From CAYMZZ01 sp964395095 (lineage in GTDB: Bacteria > Bacteroidota > Bacteroidia > Chitinophagales > Chitinophagaceae), in the NCBI GenBank assembly GCA_964395095.1, contig CAYMZZ010000002.1, positions 62,001 through 126,000 of the forward strand: a DNA stretch of 64,000 nucleotides, read 5' to 3'. Below, one piece after another: positions 1-9,035 of this stretch. The notes beneath the pieces are model-generated. The model made no database searches, was not told where the DNA came from, and saw only the letters and a list, made by a program, of their open reading frames with translations. Every line of letters begins with the position of its first letter. Position 1 is the stretch's first letter. Position numbers and translations under genes: made by a program.

Positions 1-303
1 CACGAAAATAACCATGTGTCCCTGCTCAGCGTGGGTCAATGGTTCAAGCATCTGCTCACCCTCAATGGCAGTTCGCTGATCGATAATAGCAAGCTGGATG
101 ATGTGGACCGCAACCGCAGCCGTACCTGCAACCTCAGCTACACCAATTATGAGGATAAGAAAGGGGTATTGTTTTCAACCCGAAGAAGGATCACCGTAGC
201 GGAAAAATCGAAGCTCGATATCAAGCTCGATTTTAAATCCTATGAATTTAATGAAACGTTAAGTTTCCCATTTTCGGTTCCCAAAAACTACAAAATAGAA
301 TAA
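1..303 (+). CDS. DUF4292-like protein, C-terminal fragment
   Basis: The reading frame is open from the first base, so the 5' part lies outside the window. About 100 C-terminal residues are visible, ending NYKIE then TAA. They are rich in beta-strand-like alternation (LDIKLDFKSYEFNETLSFPFSVP) typical of the last strands of LolA/DUF4292-type periplasmic proteins of Bacteroidota. The gene lies 75 bp upstream of an EnvC-like gene on the same strand. In Bacteroidota a DUF4292 protein commonly precedes this peptidase-like gene, and that context is the main support for the name. The first in-frame start-like codon (GTG at 16) is internal, not the true start. Confidence 0.55.
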   Translation, partial: HENNHVSLLSVGQWFKHLLTLNGSSLIDNSKLDDVDRNRSRTCNLSYTNYEDKKGVLFSTRRRITVAEKSKLDIKLDFKSYEFNETLSFPFSVPKNYKIE

Positions 304-378
304 GGGGCATACTTAATGCGACGGCTCTGCGTTAGTCGTTTTCAGCATTTGCTTTGGCAACATCAAAACAGATCGACC

Positions 379-1698
379 ATGAAAAAAACGCTTTACCTGC
401 TGCTTACGGGCCTGTTGATGTGGACAGCTGCGCTGGCGCAACAACCTTCGGCCGAGCGCCTCGAGCTGGAACGCGAAAAAAAGGCGATTCAGGACGAACT
501 GAATGAAATTCAGAAAGTGTACGACAAGGTGAAGGGACAAACCAAGCAGTCGCTCAGCCAACTCAACATGCTGAAGCGGAAGATCTCCCTGCAGGAGCGT
601 TTTATCAGCAATATCAATAAGGAGATCCGTTTGATCAATGATGAGATCTATCTGAGCAATCTCGAAATCTATCGTCTCAAAAATCAATTGGATACGCTGA
701 AGAAGGAGTATGCCCGCACGGTGGTATACGCCTATAAGAACAGAAGCAGTTTTGATTATGTCAACTTTATTTTCTCGGCCAGCAGTTTTAATGATGCTGT
801 ACGCCGGGTAGCTTATTTGAAAAGTTATCGTTCCTATCGCGAACGGCAGGTGGCTACCATCGAGGAAACCCAGGCCCTGATTGAGAAAAGACAATTGCAA
901 CAACAGGAGCGGATAGCCACCAAGAAAGATGTGCTGGAATCGCAAAGCGAGGAGCGTTCGGCCCTGGCTTCGCAACGCCAGGAGAAATCGAAGGTCGTGG
1001 CACAGTTCCGTTCGCAGGAAAAAGACCTGCAAAAGCAGATTGCCGCCAAGAAGAAAAGAGACCGCGATATTCAGAACGCCATCGCCGCCATCATTCGCCG
1101 CGAAATAGAGGCGGCTAAAAAAGAAGAGGAAGCACGTATTGCTGCTCGTAAGGCTGCTGAAGAAAAGAATAAGGCGGCTAATCCTGCTACAGGTAATGCA
1201 GCCAGCAATAAGAGTACGGCTTCAGTGAACGAGGCACCTGCCAAAAAATCGGAGAGTTATCTGGAGTTGAATGCTGTAGATATCAAGCTCGGTAGTGACT
1301 TTTCGGAGAACAGGGGCAAGCTGCCCTGGCCGGTGGATAATGGGTTTGTGAAAATTCCATTTGGACCCTATACCATAGAAGGCACTGATTTGCGCGATAT
1401 TAATCCCGGTCTCACCATTGGTACCAAATCGGGCGCCAATGTAAAATCCATTTTCGACGGCGAAGTTTCCGGCGTACACAATTATGGAGACGGAGCGTTG
1501 GTGATTATTCGCCATGGAAAGTATTACACTACCTACAGCAACCTGCGCGCAGTAAATGTGAGCAAGGGTGATCGGGTAAAGAGCGGGCAGGTAATTGGCA
1601 AAGCCGGCGAATCCGACGATGGCAGCAGCGGCCAGGTCGATTTCATGCTCATGATCGAATCCAACAACGTAAACCCGGCTGTTTGGCTGCGGAGATAG
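379..1698 (+). CDS. EnvC-like murein hydrolase activator (degenerate M23/LytM)
   Basis: A 439-residue protein. I chose ATG 379 because it begins a clear signal peptide (MKKTLYLLLTGLLMWTAALA, cleavage near AQQ); the frame is open further upstream without one. Residues about 20-240 are a long charged coiled coil (SAERLELEREKKAIQDEL onward). A low-complexity Ala/Lys linker follows, and the last 130 residues are a LytM/M23 fold (IRHGKYYTTYSNL, GDRVKSGQVIGKAG). The HxGxD and HxH zinc ligands of active M23 enzymes are not visible, as in EnvC. I therefore infer an activator of amidases at the division site, not a hydrolase. It may be co-transcribed with the DUF4292-like gene. Confidence 0.85.
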   Translation: MKKTLYLLLTGLLMWTAALAQQPSAERLELEREKKAIQDELNEIQKVYDKVKGQTKQSLSQLNMLKRKISLQERFISNINKEIRLINDEIYLSNLEIYRLKNQLDTLKKEYARTVVYAYKNRSSFDYVNFIFSASSFNDAVRRVAYLKSYRSYRERQVATIEETQALIEKRQLQQQERIATKKDVLESQSEERSALASQRQEKSKVVAQFRSQEKDLQKQIAAKKKRDRDIQNAIAAIIRREIEAAKKEEEARIAARKAAEEKNKAANPATGNAASNKSTASVNEAPAKKSESYLELNAVDIKLGSDFSENRGKLPWPVDNGFVKIPFGPYTIEGTDLRDINPGLTIGTKSGANVKSIFDGEVSGVHNYGDGALVIIRHGKYYTTYSNLRAVNVSKGDRVKSGQVIGKAGESDDGSSGQVDFMLMIESNNVNPAVWLRR

Positions 1699-1742
1699 AT
1701 GGTTTTACCTGATTAGAATTGATTAAAGCACCAGCGCATTTC

Positions 1743-1857
1743 TCGCAGATTGGCGCAGATTTCTTATCAATCTCTGACTCCTCGTGCTTCTTTATTGAAT
1801 TTATCTGCGAAAATCTGCGTGAAAAATCTGCGCCAATCTTCGGGAAAAAAACTTTGC
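1743..1857. repeat. CGCAGAT-type inverted repeat element
   Basis: Between the convergent envC-like gene and bshA lies an inverted repeat. A 16-bp arm at 1747-1762 (AGATTGGCGCAGATTT) is exactly complementary to 1824-1839, with about 60 bp between. Further CTGCG units fill the right side. The sequence after the right arm (CGGGAAAA...ACTTTGCCTGAG) resembles the start of the core seen in the copies at 16.3, 42.5 and 57.5 kb. It could act as a bidirectional terminator here, but its recurrence suggests a dispersed element. Confidence 0.75.
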
Positions 1858-1916
1858 CTGAGTGATATCAGCAAGGGCCAGAGAATTTCATGGTCGAAGA
1901 TCCTCAACATGGATCA

Positions 1917-3035
1917 CTACATGAAACTATTGTACAATTTCTCGTAAGCCGGCACGATGATGCTGATATCGTATTTCCTGGCATGCTCGGCGGCGTGCTT
2001 TTTGAATTCTTTCAGCACGGTATCCGAGCTGAGGATATGTAAAGCGTGCTGACTCATGGAAGCGATATCACCCACATCCGAAGTATAACCCGTTTTGCCT
2101 TCAATATTGATTTCTCTCAATCCACCCGCGTTGGTTGATATTACCGGTACACCCGATGCCATGGCTTCAAGGGCGGCGAGACCAAAGCTTTCATATTCCG
2201 AAGTAAGCAGGAAAAGATCGGCTATCGCCAGGATATCTTCCATCTGCTCCTGTTTTCCTACAAATCGCACATGGTCGCAAACACCCAGCTCACGGGCCAG
2301 GTCTTCGGCGGTATTGCGCTCGGGTCCATCGCCTACAAACAATAGCTTGGCCGGCACTTTCTGCAGCACCTGCTCAAATATGCGTACCACATCCTGCACC
2401 CGCTTGATCTTTCTGAAATTGGAAGCATGCAGCAATATCCGCTCTCCCTTGGGGGCGATTACTTTTCGAAACGCGTCAATTGGTTTACGGCTGAAGCGTG
2501 CCACATCCACAAAGTTGTAAATGACTTCTATCTCTTTCTCGATCTTGAAATAGCGGAAAGTCTCATCGCGCAGGTTCTGCGAAACCGCCGTGATGGCATC
2601 GCTCTGGTTGATCGAAAAAGCCACCACCGGCGCATAAGTCTTATCGCGACCTACCAGGGTAATATCCGTACCATGCAAGGTGGTGATAACGGGAATTTCT
2701 ATGCCTTCCTTTTTCAGAATCTGCTTGGCCATATACGCGGCCGAAGCATGGGGAATGGCATAATGCACATGCAACAGATCGAGCTTGTTGTTTTTTATGA
2801 CATCCACCATCGTGCTCGCCAGCGCCGTTTCATAGGGCGGATAGTCGAACAGGGGATAAGTGGGAACCTGCACTTCGTGGTAGAAAATATTTGGAATAAA
2901 ACCATTCAGCCTCACCGGTTGCTGGTAGGCGATAAAATGTACCATATGTCCCTTCTGTGCCAGTGCCTTGCCAAGCTCGGTAGCCAGTACGCCACTGCCA
3001 CCAAAAGTGGGGTAACAAACAATTCCAATGTTCAT
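1917..3035 (-). CDS. bshA: N-acetyl-alpha-D-glucosaminyl L-malate synthase BshA
   Basis: A 372-residue GT4-family glycosyltransferase that joins GlcNAc to L-malate in the first step of bacillithiol synthesis, in the cytoplasm. The N-terminus MNIGIVCYPTFGGSGVLATE is the BshA form of the GT4 glycine-rich loop. TTLHGTDITLVG is in the middle. The C-terminal UDP-sugar site carries EYESFGLAALEAMASGVPVI with the E-x7-E pattern. Length matches the family (about 370-380). It stands alone on the minus strand, divergent from an M28 peptidase gene, with 113 bp between the two starts. Confidence 0.92.
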   Translation of the reverse strand: MNIGIVCYPTFGGSGVLATELGKALAQKGHMVHFIAYQQPVRLNGFIPNIFYHEVQVPTYPLFDYPPYETALASTMVDVIKNNKLDLLHVHYAIPHASAAYMAKQILKKEGIEIPVITTLHGTDITLVGRDKTYAPVVAFSINQSDAITAVSQNLRDETFRYFKIEKEIEVIYNFVDVARFSRKPIDAFRKVIAPKGERILLHASNFRKIKRVQDVVRIFEQVLQKVPAKLLFVGDGPERNTAEDLARELGVCDHVRFVGKQEQMEDILAIADLFLLTSEYESFGLAALEAMASGVPVISTNAGGLREINIEGKTGYTSDVGDIASMSQHALHILSSDTVLKEFKKHAAEHARKYDISIIVPAYEKLYNSFM

Positions 3036-3148
3036 AGTGAATAAACCGCTGATAAAAAGCGACCCTAAGGTAACAGTTTTGAGGCAGTATGGTTGACCGT
3101 TTGTCTTAATTCTTTATTTTCACTGCTCTGATTAAAAACAATTTGCAA

Positions 3149-4528
3149 ATGTTCGCCATGAGAAATTTCAGTCTGTTTCTTTTATTCAACCTTGTTGCAT
3201 TTTTTGGCCTGGCCCAGAATGCCGATTCCATCTTTGCCCGCCGCATTGCCGATGAAGTGCTGACCAATGGAAGGGCTTATGAAAACCTGCGTTATCTCAC
3301 CAAACAAATTGGTCCCCGCCTGGCTGGTTCACCGGGAATGGTGGCATCAGAAAAATGGGGGCAGCAATTGATGAAAGAGTCGGGTGCCGACAAGGTATGG
3401 CTTCAGCAATGCCTGGTGCCTAACTGGAAAAGGGGTGGGGATGACAGGGCCCGCATAATTACGGTGAATGGAAAAACCAAAGTGCAACCGCTGGATGTGG
3501 TGGCGCTCGGCAACTCGATGGGTGGCGAAGCCGAAGCGGAACTGATGCTGGTCAATAATTTCGAGGAGCTCGAAGCGCGTAAGGCGGAAGCCAGGGGAAA
3601 GATTGTGTTTTTTAATTATGCTTTCAACCCCACCTTCGTCAAAACCTTTCAGGCTTATAGCGATGCCAGCAAATACCGCGGGCAGGGTCCGAGTGCCGCA
3701 GCCAAACAGGGAGCAGTGGCGGCCATTGTGCGCAGCATGAGCCATGGCATGAACAATCATCCGCATACGGGTGGCACACGCTACGACACGGCTTATCCCA
3801 AAATCCCCGCACTGGCCATTGGTCTCAGGGATGCTGACGAGCTGGCGGAGCGGATTCAGAAAGGAGAAAAGATCAGGGTGTCGTTAAAGACATTTGGCTA
3901 TTTCCGCCCCGATACCATTGGCCATAATGTGATTGGCGAGTTGACCGGCACCGAGTTTCCTGACCAGATCATCACAGTTGGCGGGCATCTCGACAGTTGG
4001 GATAATTGCGAAGGCGCGCATGATGATGGCGCTGGCTGTGTACAAACCATCGAAATATTGCGGGCCTTTAAAGCCATAGGTTTCCAACCCCGTCATACAA
4101 TCCGTTTTGTACTATTTGCTAACGAGGAGAATGGTTTGCGTGGTGGAACCCGATATGCCGAAGAGGCAAAAGCTAAGAAGGAAAAGCATGTATTTGCCCT
4201 GGAAAGCGACGCGGGTGGCTTTACGCCCCGTGGTTTTGGTTTCAATGTGTCGGACAAGCAGTGGGAAAAGCTGCGTGGCTGGCAATCCATTCTTGCGCCT
4301 TATGGTGCCAGCGAACTGGTGCGGGGTGGTGGCGGCGCCGATATCGGTCCGCTCAACCGTACTTTTGGTACACCGGTAGCGGGGCTATCGCCCGACTCGC
4401 AACGCTATTTCGACCTGCACCATGCCCGCAACGATACCTTTGAAGCCGTGAATAAAAGAGAACTGGAACTGGGCGCGGTGAATATGGCGATTCTGTTGTA
4501 CCTGGTGGATAAGTATGGAATGGAGTAA
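3149..4528 (+). CDS. M28 family zinc metallopeptidase, secreted
   Basis: A 459-residue protein resembling carboxypeptidase Q/aminopeptidase of clan MH. ATG 3149 (or 3158) starts a signal peptide, FSLFLLFNLVAFFGLAQ; an in-frame TTG at 3143 is a weaker choice. A protease-associated domain (about residues 110-230) precedes the catalytic domain. Catalytic motifs seen are GGHLDSWDNCEGAHDDGAG (His/Asp zinc ligands), FANEENGLRGG (Glu-Glu), ESDAGG, and a late zinc histidine in FDLHHARNDTFE. It likely trims peptides in the periplasm or outside the cell. Confidence 0.9.
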   Translation: MFAMRNFSLFLLFNLVAFFGLAQNADSIFARRIADEVLTNGRAYENLRYLTKQIGPRLAGSPGMVASEKWGQQLMKESGADKVWLQQCLVPNWKRGGDDRARIITVNGKTKVQPLDVVALGNSMGGEAEAELMLVNNFEELEARKAEARGKIVFFNYAFNPTFVKTFQAYSDASKYRGQGPSAAAKQGAVAAIVRSMSHGMNNHPHTGGTRYDTAYPKIPALAIGLRDADELAERIQKGEKIRVSLKTFGYFRPDTIGHNVIGELTGTEFPDQIITVGGHLDSWDNCEGAHDDGAGCVQTIEILRAFKAIGFQPRHTIRFVLFANEENGLRGGTRYAEEAKAKKEKHVFALESDAGGFTPRGFGFNVSDKQWEKLRGWQSILAPYGASELVRGGGGADIGPLNRTFGTPVAGLSPDSQRYFDLHHARNDTFEAVNKRELELGAVNMAILLYLVDKYGME

Positions 4529-4789
4529 GATTTCAAATTAGGTTATTGGGAAATTTGGAGATTTGTTTGGGGTTTAAGGTTTAGTACAGAGTTGAGAAAA
4601 AATCTGCGTATATCTGCGGAAAAATTGATTAAAGTAAGCTTGTCAACTGTCTTTAGGGCGTGACAGCATTTGATGTTGGAGGGTTTGATACAATACATTT
4701 CCCAGTAAAGACCAATGCCGTCCCAGTCTGTTTCAATTTTAATCGGCTGGCAAATCACCCAATCTCCGAATAACCGAATTTTCTAATTC
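4529..4789. repeat. Intergenic repeat block with a CGCAGAT fragment and a solo IS-like end
   Basis: This gap holds no credible gene. At its left is a tract of the form AAATTAGGTTATTGGGAAATTTGGAGATT followed by GGTTTAAGGTTTAG, and at its right an imperfect inverted copy (AATCTCCGAATAACCGAATTTTC). Between them sit a short CTGCGTATATCTGCGG unit (4602-4618) and a 25-bp sequence at 4641-4665 matching 22 of 25 bases of the right end of the IS3 element at 47.1 kb. A 71-codon frame here is made of these repeats and is not called. Confidence 0.6.
4641..4665 (+). repeat. Solo IS3-type terminal repeat, diverged
   Basis: The 25-bp string begins TGTCAACTG and ends GGGCGTGACA. It differs from the IS right end (47096-47120) at three positions. 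No left end or transposase is nearby, so it is a relic or a non-autonomous footprint. Because the 25-mer itself starts TGTCA and ends TGACA, a host binding site that the IS end resembles is an alternative. Confidence 0.55.
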
Positions 4790-6130
4790 TCAAATTTTTC
4801 GGTCTAACAGCTTTGCTTCCGCGGCTGCCGTTGTCTCAAACGGAAACTGCTTCAATACTCTTTCCATTTTCCCCTTCACTTCTGCGGTGCACAAATTGCC
4901 GATGGAGCCTTCGTGGGTATGTTGCAGTTGGGTGTTGTATGTAAAATTGCCGGCTTCTATGGCCAGGCCCACCTGTTTGTAAGCATCACGGAAGGGGACA
5001 CCCTGTAGTACGAGTTTATTCACTTCTTCCACACTGAAGAGGAACTTGTATTTTTCGTCTTCCAGCAGGTTTTCTTTCACGTGGATATTAGCCAGCATGA
5101 GTCCCGCCATTTGCAAACAGTTGCGCAGATCGGTAAATGCCGGGAACAAGTGCTCTTTCAGCAATTGCAGATCGCGGTGGTAACCTGATGGCAGATTGCT
5201 GGTCATCATCATTATCTCATTCGGCAGCGCCTTGATTCGGTTGCCATGCGCGCGGATCAGTTCAAACACATCAGGATTCTTCTTGTGTGGCATGATGCTG
5301 CTGCCCGTGGTAAGCTCGGCAGGAAAACTGATAAAGTCAAAGTTCTGATTCAGATAAAGGCAGGCATCCATACTGAGTCTGGTGAGGGTATCCGCGATAT
5401 TCGCCAATGCCTGGGCTACCACTCTTTCAGCCTTGCCTCTTCCCATTTGGGCATACACCACATTATAGTTCAGGTCGGCAAAGCCCAGCAGTTCGGTGGT
5501 CATTCTCCGGTTGATGGGGAAGGAGGAGCCATAACCGGCGGCCGAGCCCAGCGGGTTCTGGTTTACGATGTTGTAAGCAGCATGCAGGCTGATCAGGTCG
5601 TCGGTAAGGCTTTCCGCATAAGCGCCAAACCAAAGACCAAAGGAGGAAGGCATGGCCAGTTGCAGGTGGGTATAGCCCGGCAGCAAATGATGACTGTATT
5701 TTTCACTTTGTGCCTGCAGAAGTTCGAAGAAGGGAATCACGGCTTCTACCGTATGCCGCAATTCCTGGCGAAGGAACAGTTTAATGTCCACCAGCACCTG
5801 GTCGTTACGGCTGCGTGCGCTGTGAATTTTTTTTCCGGTATCACCCAGTTGGCGCGTAAGTTCCAGCTCTACCTGCGAATGGATATCCTCCACTTCCGGA
5901 TCCAGCACAAATTCCCCCTTCTCTATTCGCTGATAGATGGCGCGCAGGGCTTGCTGCAATTGCTCCCTTTCCGACTGCGTCAACAATCCCACCGACTCCA
6001 GCATCTGCACATGTGCCAGTGAACCGAGTACATCGAATGCGGCCAGGTACAGGTCCATTTCCCGGTCCTTTCCGACCGTAAATTTTTCTACCTCCTGCAG
6101 CGATTGTTTGTCTTTTTGCCAAAGTTTCAT
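4790..6130 (-). CDS. argH: Argininosuccinate lyase
   Basis: A 446-residue enzyme that splits argininosuccinate into arginine and fumarate, the last step of arginine synthesis. The superfamily signature GSSIMPHKKNPD is present near residue 280, with HSARSRNDQV at about 100 and the N-terminal LWQKDKQSLQEVEKFTVGKDREMDLYL typical of the Bacteroidota form. Length fits (about 440-460). It is the distal gene of the minus-strand arginine operon, 47 bp after argE. A 20-bp perfect palindrome lies in that spacer. Confidence 0.95.
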   Translation of the reverse strand: MKLWQKDKQSLQEVEKFTVGKDREMDLYLAAFDVLGSLAHVQMLESVGLLTQSEREQLQQALRAIYQRIEKGEFVLDPEVEDIHSQVELELTRQLGDTGKKIHSARSRNDQVLVDIKLFLRQELRHTVEAVIPFFELLQAQSEKYSHHLLPGYTHLQLAMPSSFGLWFGAYAESLTDDLISLHAAYNIVNQNPLGSAAGYGSSFPINRRMTTELLGFADLNYNVVYAQMGRGKAERVVAQALANIADTLTRLSMDACLYLNQNFDFISFPAELTTGSSIMPHKKNPDVFELIRAHGNRIKALPNEIMMMTSNLPSGYHRDLQLLKEHLFPAFTDLRNCLQMAGLMLANIHVKENLLEDEKYKFLFSVEEVNKLVLQGVPFRDAYKQVGLAIEAGNFTYNTQLQHTHEGSIGNLCTAEVKGKMERVLKQFPFETTAAAEAKLLDRKI

Positions 6131-6150
6131 GAGAGGTTTTACGTTTTACG

Positions 6151-6170
6151 CCTGCCTGCCGGCAGGCAGG
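6151..6170. repeat. Perfect 20-bp GC-rich palindrome between argE and argH
   Basis: CCTGCCTGCC followed by its exact reverse complement GGCAGGCAGG, flanked by short heptad-like units (TTTTACG, TTGTACG, TTATAGG). As RNA it can only form a zero-loop or short hairpin of about 8 bp. It sits between two co-directional arg genes and may modulate argH expression or simply be a dispersed repeat. Confidence 0.7.
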
Positions 6171-6177
6171 TTGTACG

Positions 6178-7266
6178 TTATAGGTTAGTTGGTTGATTGA
6201 ATAGGTTGTTGAGTAGTTGGATATAGAGGTCTATTCCTTCTTCAATTTCATTCACAAAAATATATTCATCGGCTGTATGGCTGCGTGCGGAATCGCCGGG
6301 TCCCATCTTCAATGCCGGGAAGGGCATCAGGGCTTTATCGGAAGTAGTGGGCGATCCATAATAAGTTCTTTGCAGGGAAAGTCCGGCTTTCACCAGGGGA
6401 TGGTTCAACGCAATGCCGGTAGAGCGCATGCGCATGCTCCGCGGTTTCACTTCGCATTGTACATGCTGCCGGATGGTATCGAGCACTTCCTCAAAGCGAT
6501 AGCATTCATTCACGCGTGTATCAACCACAAAGCGGCATTGTGCCGGCACCACATTATGCGCTTTGTTTTCTGTTTCAATCACCGTAACACTCATGCGGCA
6601 GGGACCCAGCAGGTCCGACACTTTGGGAAACTGGTATGCCTGGAACCAGGCAATATCCTGCAGGGCTTTATATATCGCGTTTTCGCCTTCGTTGCGGGCC
6701 GCGTGGCCGGCTTTGCCATGGCTGATGCAGTCGAGCACCATTAATCCACGTTCCGCTACCGCCATTTGCATCAGGGTAGGTTCGCCTACTATGGCGAAAT
6801 CGATCGACGGCAGATGGGTAAGGGCCAGTTCAATGCCACCCGTTCCGGAAATTTCTTCTTCTGCCGTAGCCGCCAGTGCCAGGTTATAGGGAAGGTCTGT
6901 ACGGTCATAATAAAAAAGAAAGCAGGCTATCAGCGATACGAGGCAACCACCGGCATCATTGCTGCCAAGGCCAAATACTTTGCCATCTTCTATACTTGCC
7001 AGAAAAGGATCACGGCTGTATTGGGGATTGGGTTTCACCGTATCATGGTGTGAGTTGAGCAGCAGGGTGGGTTTATTCTGATCAAAGTGTTTGCTCAGCG
7101 CCAGCATATTATTGCCTACGCGACTGGCCGCCACTTCCCGCTCCGCCAGAAATTTACCGATCAAGGCGGCAGTATCCGATTCTTCACGGCTAAAGGAGGG
7201 TGTCGCAATCAATGCACGCAATAGTTCGATCGCCTCTTGTTGCAATATTTTAATTCGATCAGTCAT
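6178..7266 (-). CDS. argE: M20 family N-acyl-citrulline/ornithine deacylase
   Basis: A 362-residue M20 dinuclear zinc hydrolase. Visible motifs are LNSHHDTVKPN (zinc His/Asp), GSNDAGGCL (bridging Asp), AATAEEEISGTGG (catalytic Glu-Glu) and VGEPT. Its place between argB and argH identifies it as the arginine-pathway deacylase. In Bacteroidota, where carbamoylation precedes deacylation, the substrate is expected to be N-acetyl- or N-succinyl-citrulline rather than N-acetylornithine (inference from the neighbouring argF'). Its start overlaps the end of argB by 8 bp, indicating translational coupling. Confidence 0.9.
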   Translation of the reverse strand: MTDRIKILQQEAIELLRALIATPSFSREESDTAALIGKFLAEREVAASRVGNNMLALSKHFDQNKPTLLLNSHHDTVKPNPQYSRDPFLASIEDGKVFGLGSNDAGGCLVSLIACFLFYYDRTDLPYNLALAATAEEEISGTGGIELALTHLPSIDFAIVGEPTLMQMAVAERGLMVLDCISHGKAGHAARNEGENAIYKALQDIAWFQAYQFPKVSDLLGPCRMSVTVIETENKAHNVVPAQCRFVVDTRVNECYRFEEVLDTIRQHVQCEVKPRSMRMRSTGIALNHPLVKAGLSLQRTYYGSPTTSDKALMPFPALKMGPGDSARSHTADEYIFVNEIEEGIDLYIQLLNNLFNQPTNL

Positions 7267-8044
7267 GTTGAATTCTTGTGCCCCTGCTACCGTTGAGCAG
7301 GGCCGGCAATTCTTCGGCCCGCCCGATGATTACCTGGTTCACGCCACTTTGAACGGCATTGAAGGCATTGTCGAGCTTGGGCAGCATGCCGGCAAAAATC
7401 TTCTGCCGCGCTTTCAACTCCCGGTAGTAAGCGGCGTTGAGAACGGGAATGACAGTATTGTCGTCTTCAGCATCCAGTAATACGCCACTCTTTTCGAATG
7501 AATAGATCAGCGACACTTCATAGTCGGTACAGAGCGAACGAGCCAGCTCCTGCGCGATGGTATCGGCATTGGTATTGAGCAATAGTCCCTGCTGGTCGTG
7601 GGTGATAGGCGCGAATACCAGGGAAATATTCGACTTCAACAGGGTATTGATCAGTTTGGTATTGATGGCGTCCACATCGCCCACAAAGCCATAGTCGATA
7701 ACGGGATGCCGGCGCTTATGCGCGAGGATGGCGTCGCCATCGGCGCCACAGAGCCCCATCGCATTGCAGTTATGGGCCTGCAACTGTGCTACAATATTCT
7801 TGTTGATATAACCGGCATACACCATCGTTACAATGCGCAGCGTCGCAGCATCGGTAATGCGGCGACCATCAACCAGTTGCTGCTGGATCCCCAATTGTTC
7901 GGCCATACGTGTCGCCAGCTTGCCACCACCATGCACCAGTATCTTTTTTTCCGGGATATTGGAAAAATCGATCAAAAATTTTTGCAGGCATGCTTCATTG
8001 TCGATGATATTGCCCCCGATCTTGATGATATATAGCTTATCCAT
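7259..8044 (-). CDS. argB: N-acylglutamate kinase
   Basis: A 261-residue amino-acid-kinase-fold enzyme that phosphorylates N-acetyl- or N-succinylglutamate. I place the start at ATG 8044 (MDKLYIIKIGGNIID), which gives the expected length; an upstream in-frame start at 8062 would lengthen the overlap with argF'. Motifs are KIGGN (ATP site Lys/Gly), LVHGGGKLATRMAEQLG and NTNADTIAQELA. It overlaps argF' by 8 bp and argE by 8 bp. N-succinylglutamate is the likely substrate if the operon follows the N-succinyl route. Confidence 0.93.
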   Translation of the reverse strand: MDKLYIIKIGGNIIDNEACLQKFLIDFSNIPEKKILVHGGGKLATRMAEQLGIQQQLVDGRRITDAATLRIVTMVYAGYINKNIVAQLQAHNCNAMGLCGADGDAILAHKRRHPVIDYGFVGDVDAINTKLINTLLKSNISLVFAPITHDQQGLLLNTNADTIAQELARSLCTDYEVSLIYSFEKSGVLLDAEDDNTVIPVLNAAYYRELKARQKIFAGMLPKLDNAFNAVQSGVNQVIIGRAEELPALLNGSRGTRIQHD

Positions 8045-9002
8045 TCTGTCGTAACATTTCACTGAGTACGGCCTGGGCCGCCCATACGCGATTACCCGCT
8101 TCCTGGGTTACCAGGCTATTGGGTCCATCCAGTACTTCATCGCTAAGTTCCACATTACGGCGTACCGGCAGGCAATGCATTACGCGGGCCTGGCGTGTGG
8201 CGCGCAGTTTCTCCTGCGTCAGCATCCATTCGGGGTCATTCGAATAAATGCGGCCATAATCCTCGTAAGTACTCCAGTTTTTCACATATACGAAGTCGGC
8301 GTCTTTCAGCGCCTCATCCTGGTTGTGCGTGATGGGCGTGCTGCCGGTGAACTTTTTGTCGAGTTCGTAGTCTTCCGGATGTGTAATCACAAAATCCGCC
8401 TTGCCCCAGGCATTCACCCATTGTGCAAAGCTGTTGGCCACGCATTGCGGTAGTGGCTTCACGTGCGGCGCCCAGCTCAATACAATTTTGGGGCGGCGCT
8501 TTTCTTTTTCGAAATCAAAATTTTCGGTTATGGTGATCAGGTCGGTGAGGCTCTGCAATGGATGCAGGGTTGCGCTTTCAAGACTGAGCACCGGTATGCC
8601 GGCGTATTTGATAAATTGTTTGATGTAGAGCTCGCTATAATCATCTTCCCTGTTTTTCAACGAAGGGAAAGTACGGATGGCCAGTATGTCGAAATATTTT
8701 CCAAAGATGGGGGCCGCGTCTTTCACGTGCTCCACCGTATTTCCGCTCATGATGGCTTCCTCCTCAAATTCGAGTGCCCAACCTTCGCTACCCACATTGA
8801 AAATGATCGACTCCATGCCCAGGTTGGATGCTGCCACCTGGGTGCTGAGACGGGTGCGCATACTGGGATTCAGAAACAGGCAGCCGATCCGCTTGCGGGC
8901 GCCCAGGTGCTGGTCTTTATAAGGGTCGGCTTTGTATTGCCTCGCCTGCTGAATAAGCTGCTCAATGTCGGGCACATCATCAACGGAAATAAATTGCTTC
9001 AT
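8037..9002 (-). CDS. argF': N-succinylornithine-type carbamoyltransferase
   Basis: A 321-residue transcarbamylase. The carbamoyl-phosphate motif is NPSMRTRLSTQ (residues 45-55), the variant used by the N-acylornithine enzymes in place of STRT. Others are HPLQSLTD and MHCLPVRRN. This family carbamoylates N-succinyl- or N-acetyl-L-ornithine, so citrulline is deacylated afterwards. The residue known to set acyl specificity (Glu92 in the Xanthomonas acetyl enzyme, Pro90 in the Bacteroides fragilis succinyl enzyme) is Val90 here (SGNTVEHV), which favours N-succinylornithine. It lies in the arg operon, 33 bp after argD. Confidence 0.9.
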   Translation of the reverse strand: MKQFISVDDVPDIEQLIQQARQYKADPYKDQHLGARKRIGCLFLNPSMRTRLSTQVAASNLGMESIIFNVGSEGWALEFEEEAIMSGNTVEHVKDAAPIFGKYFDILAIRTFPSLKNREDDYSELYIKQFIKYAGIPVLSLESATLHPLQSLTDLITITENFDFEKEKRRPKIVLSWAPHVKPLPQCVANSFAQWVNAWGKADFVITHPEDYELDKKFTGSTPITHNQDEALKDADFVYVKNWSTYEDYGRIYSNDPEWMLTQEKLRATRQARVMHCLPVRRNVELSDEVLDGPNSLVTQEAGNRVWAAQAVLSEMLRQNG

Positions 9003-9035
9003 TTTCTCTGTGATTTGTTCTTTTAAGCTGAATGA

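Noticed and set aside
1750..1947. A 65-codon frame after the envC-like gene
   Set aside because: It is translated from CGCAGAT repeat sequence and overlaps the bshA end; no start signal.
4543..4758. A 71-codon minus-strand frame between the M28 gene and argH
   Set aside because: It is built from repeat units and a solo IS end; no family resemblance.
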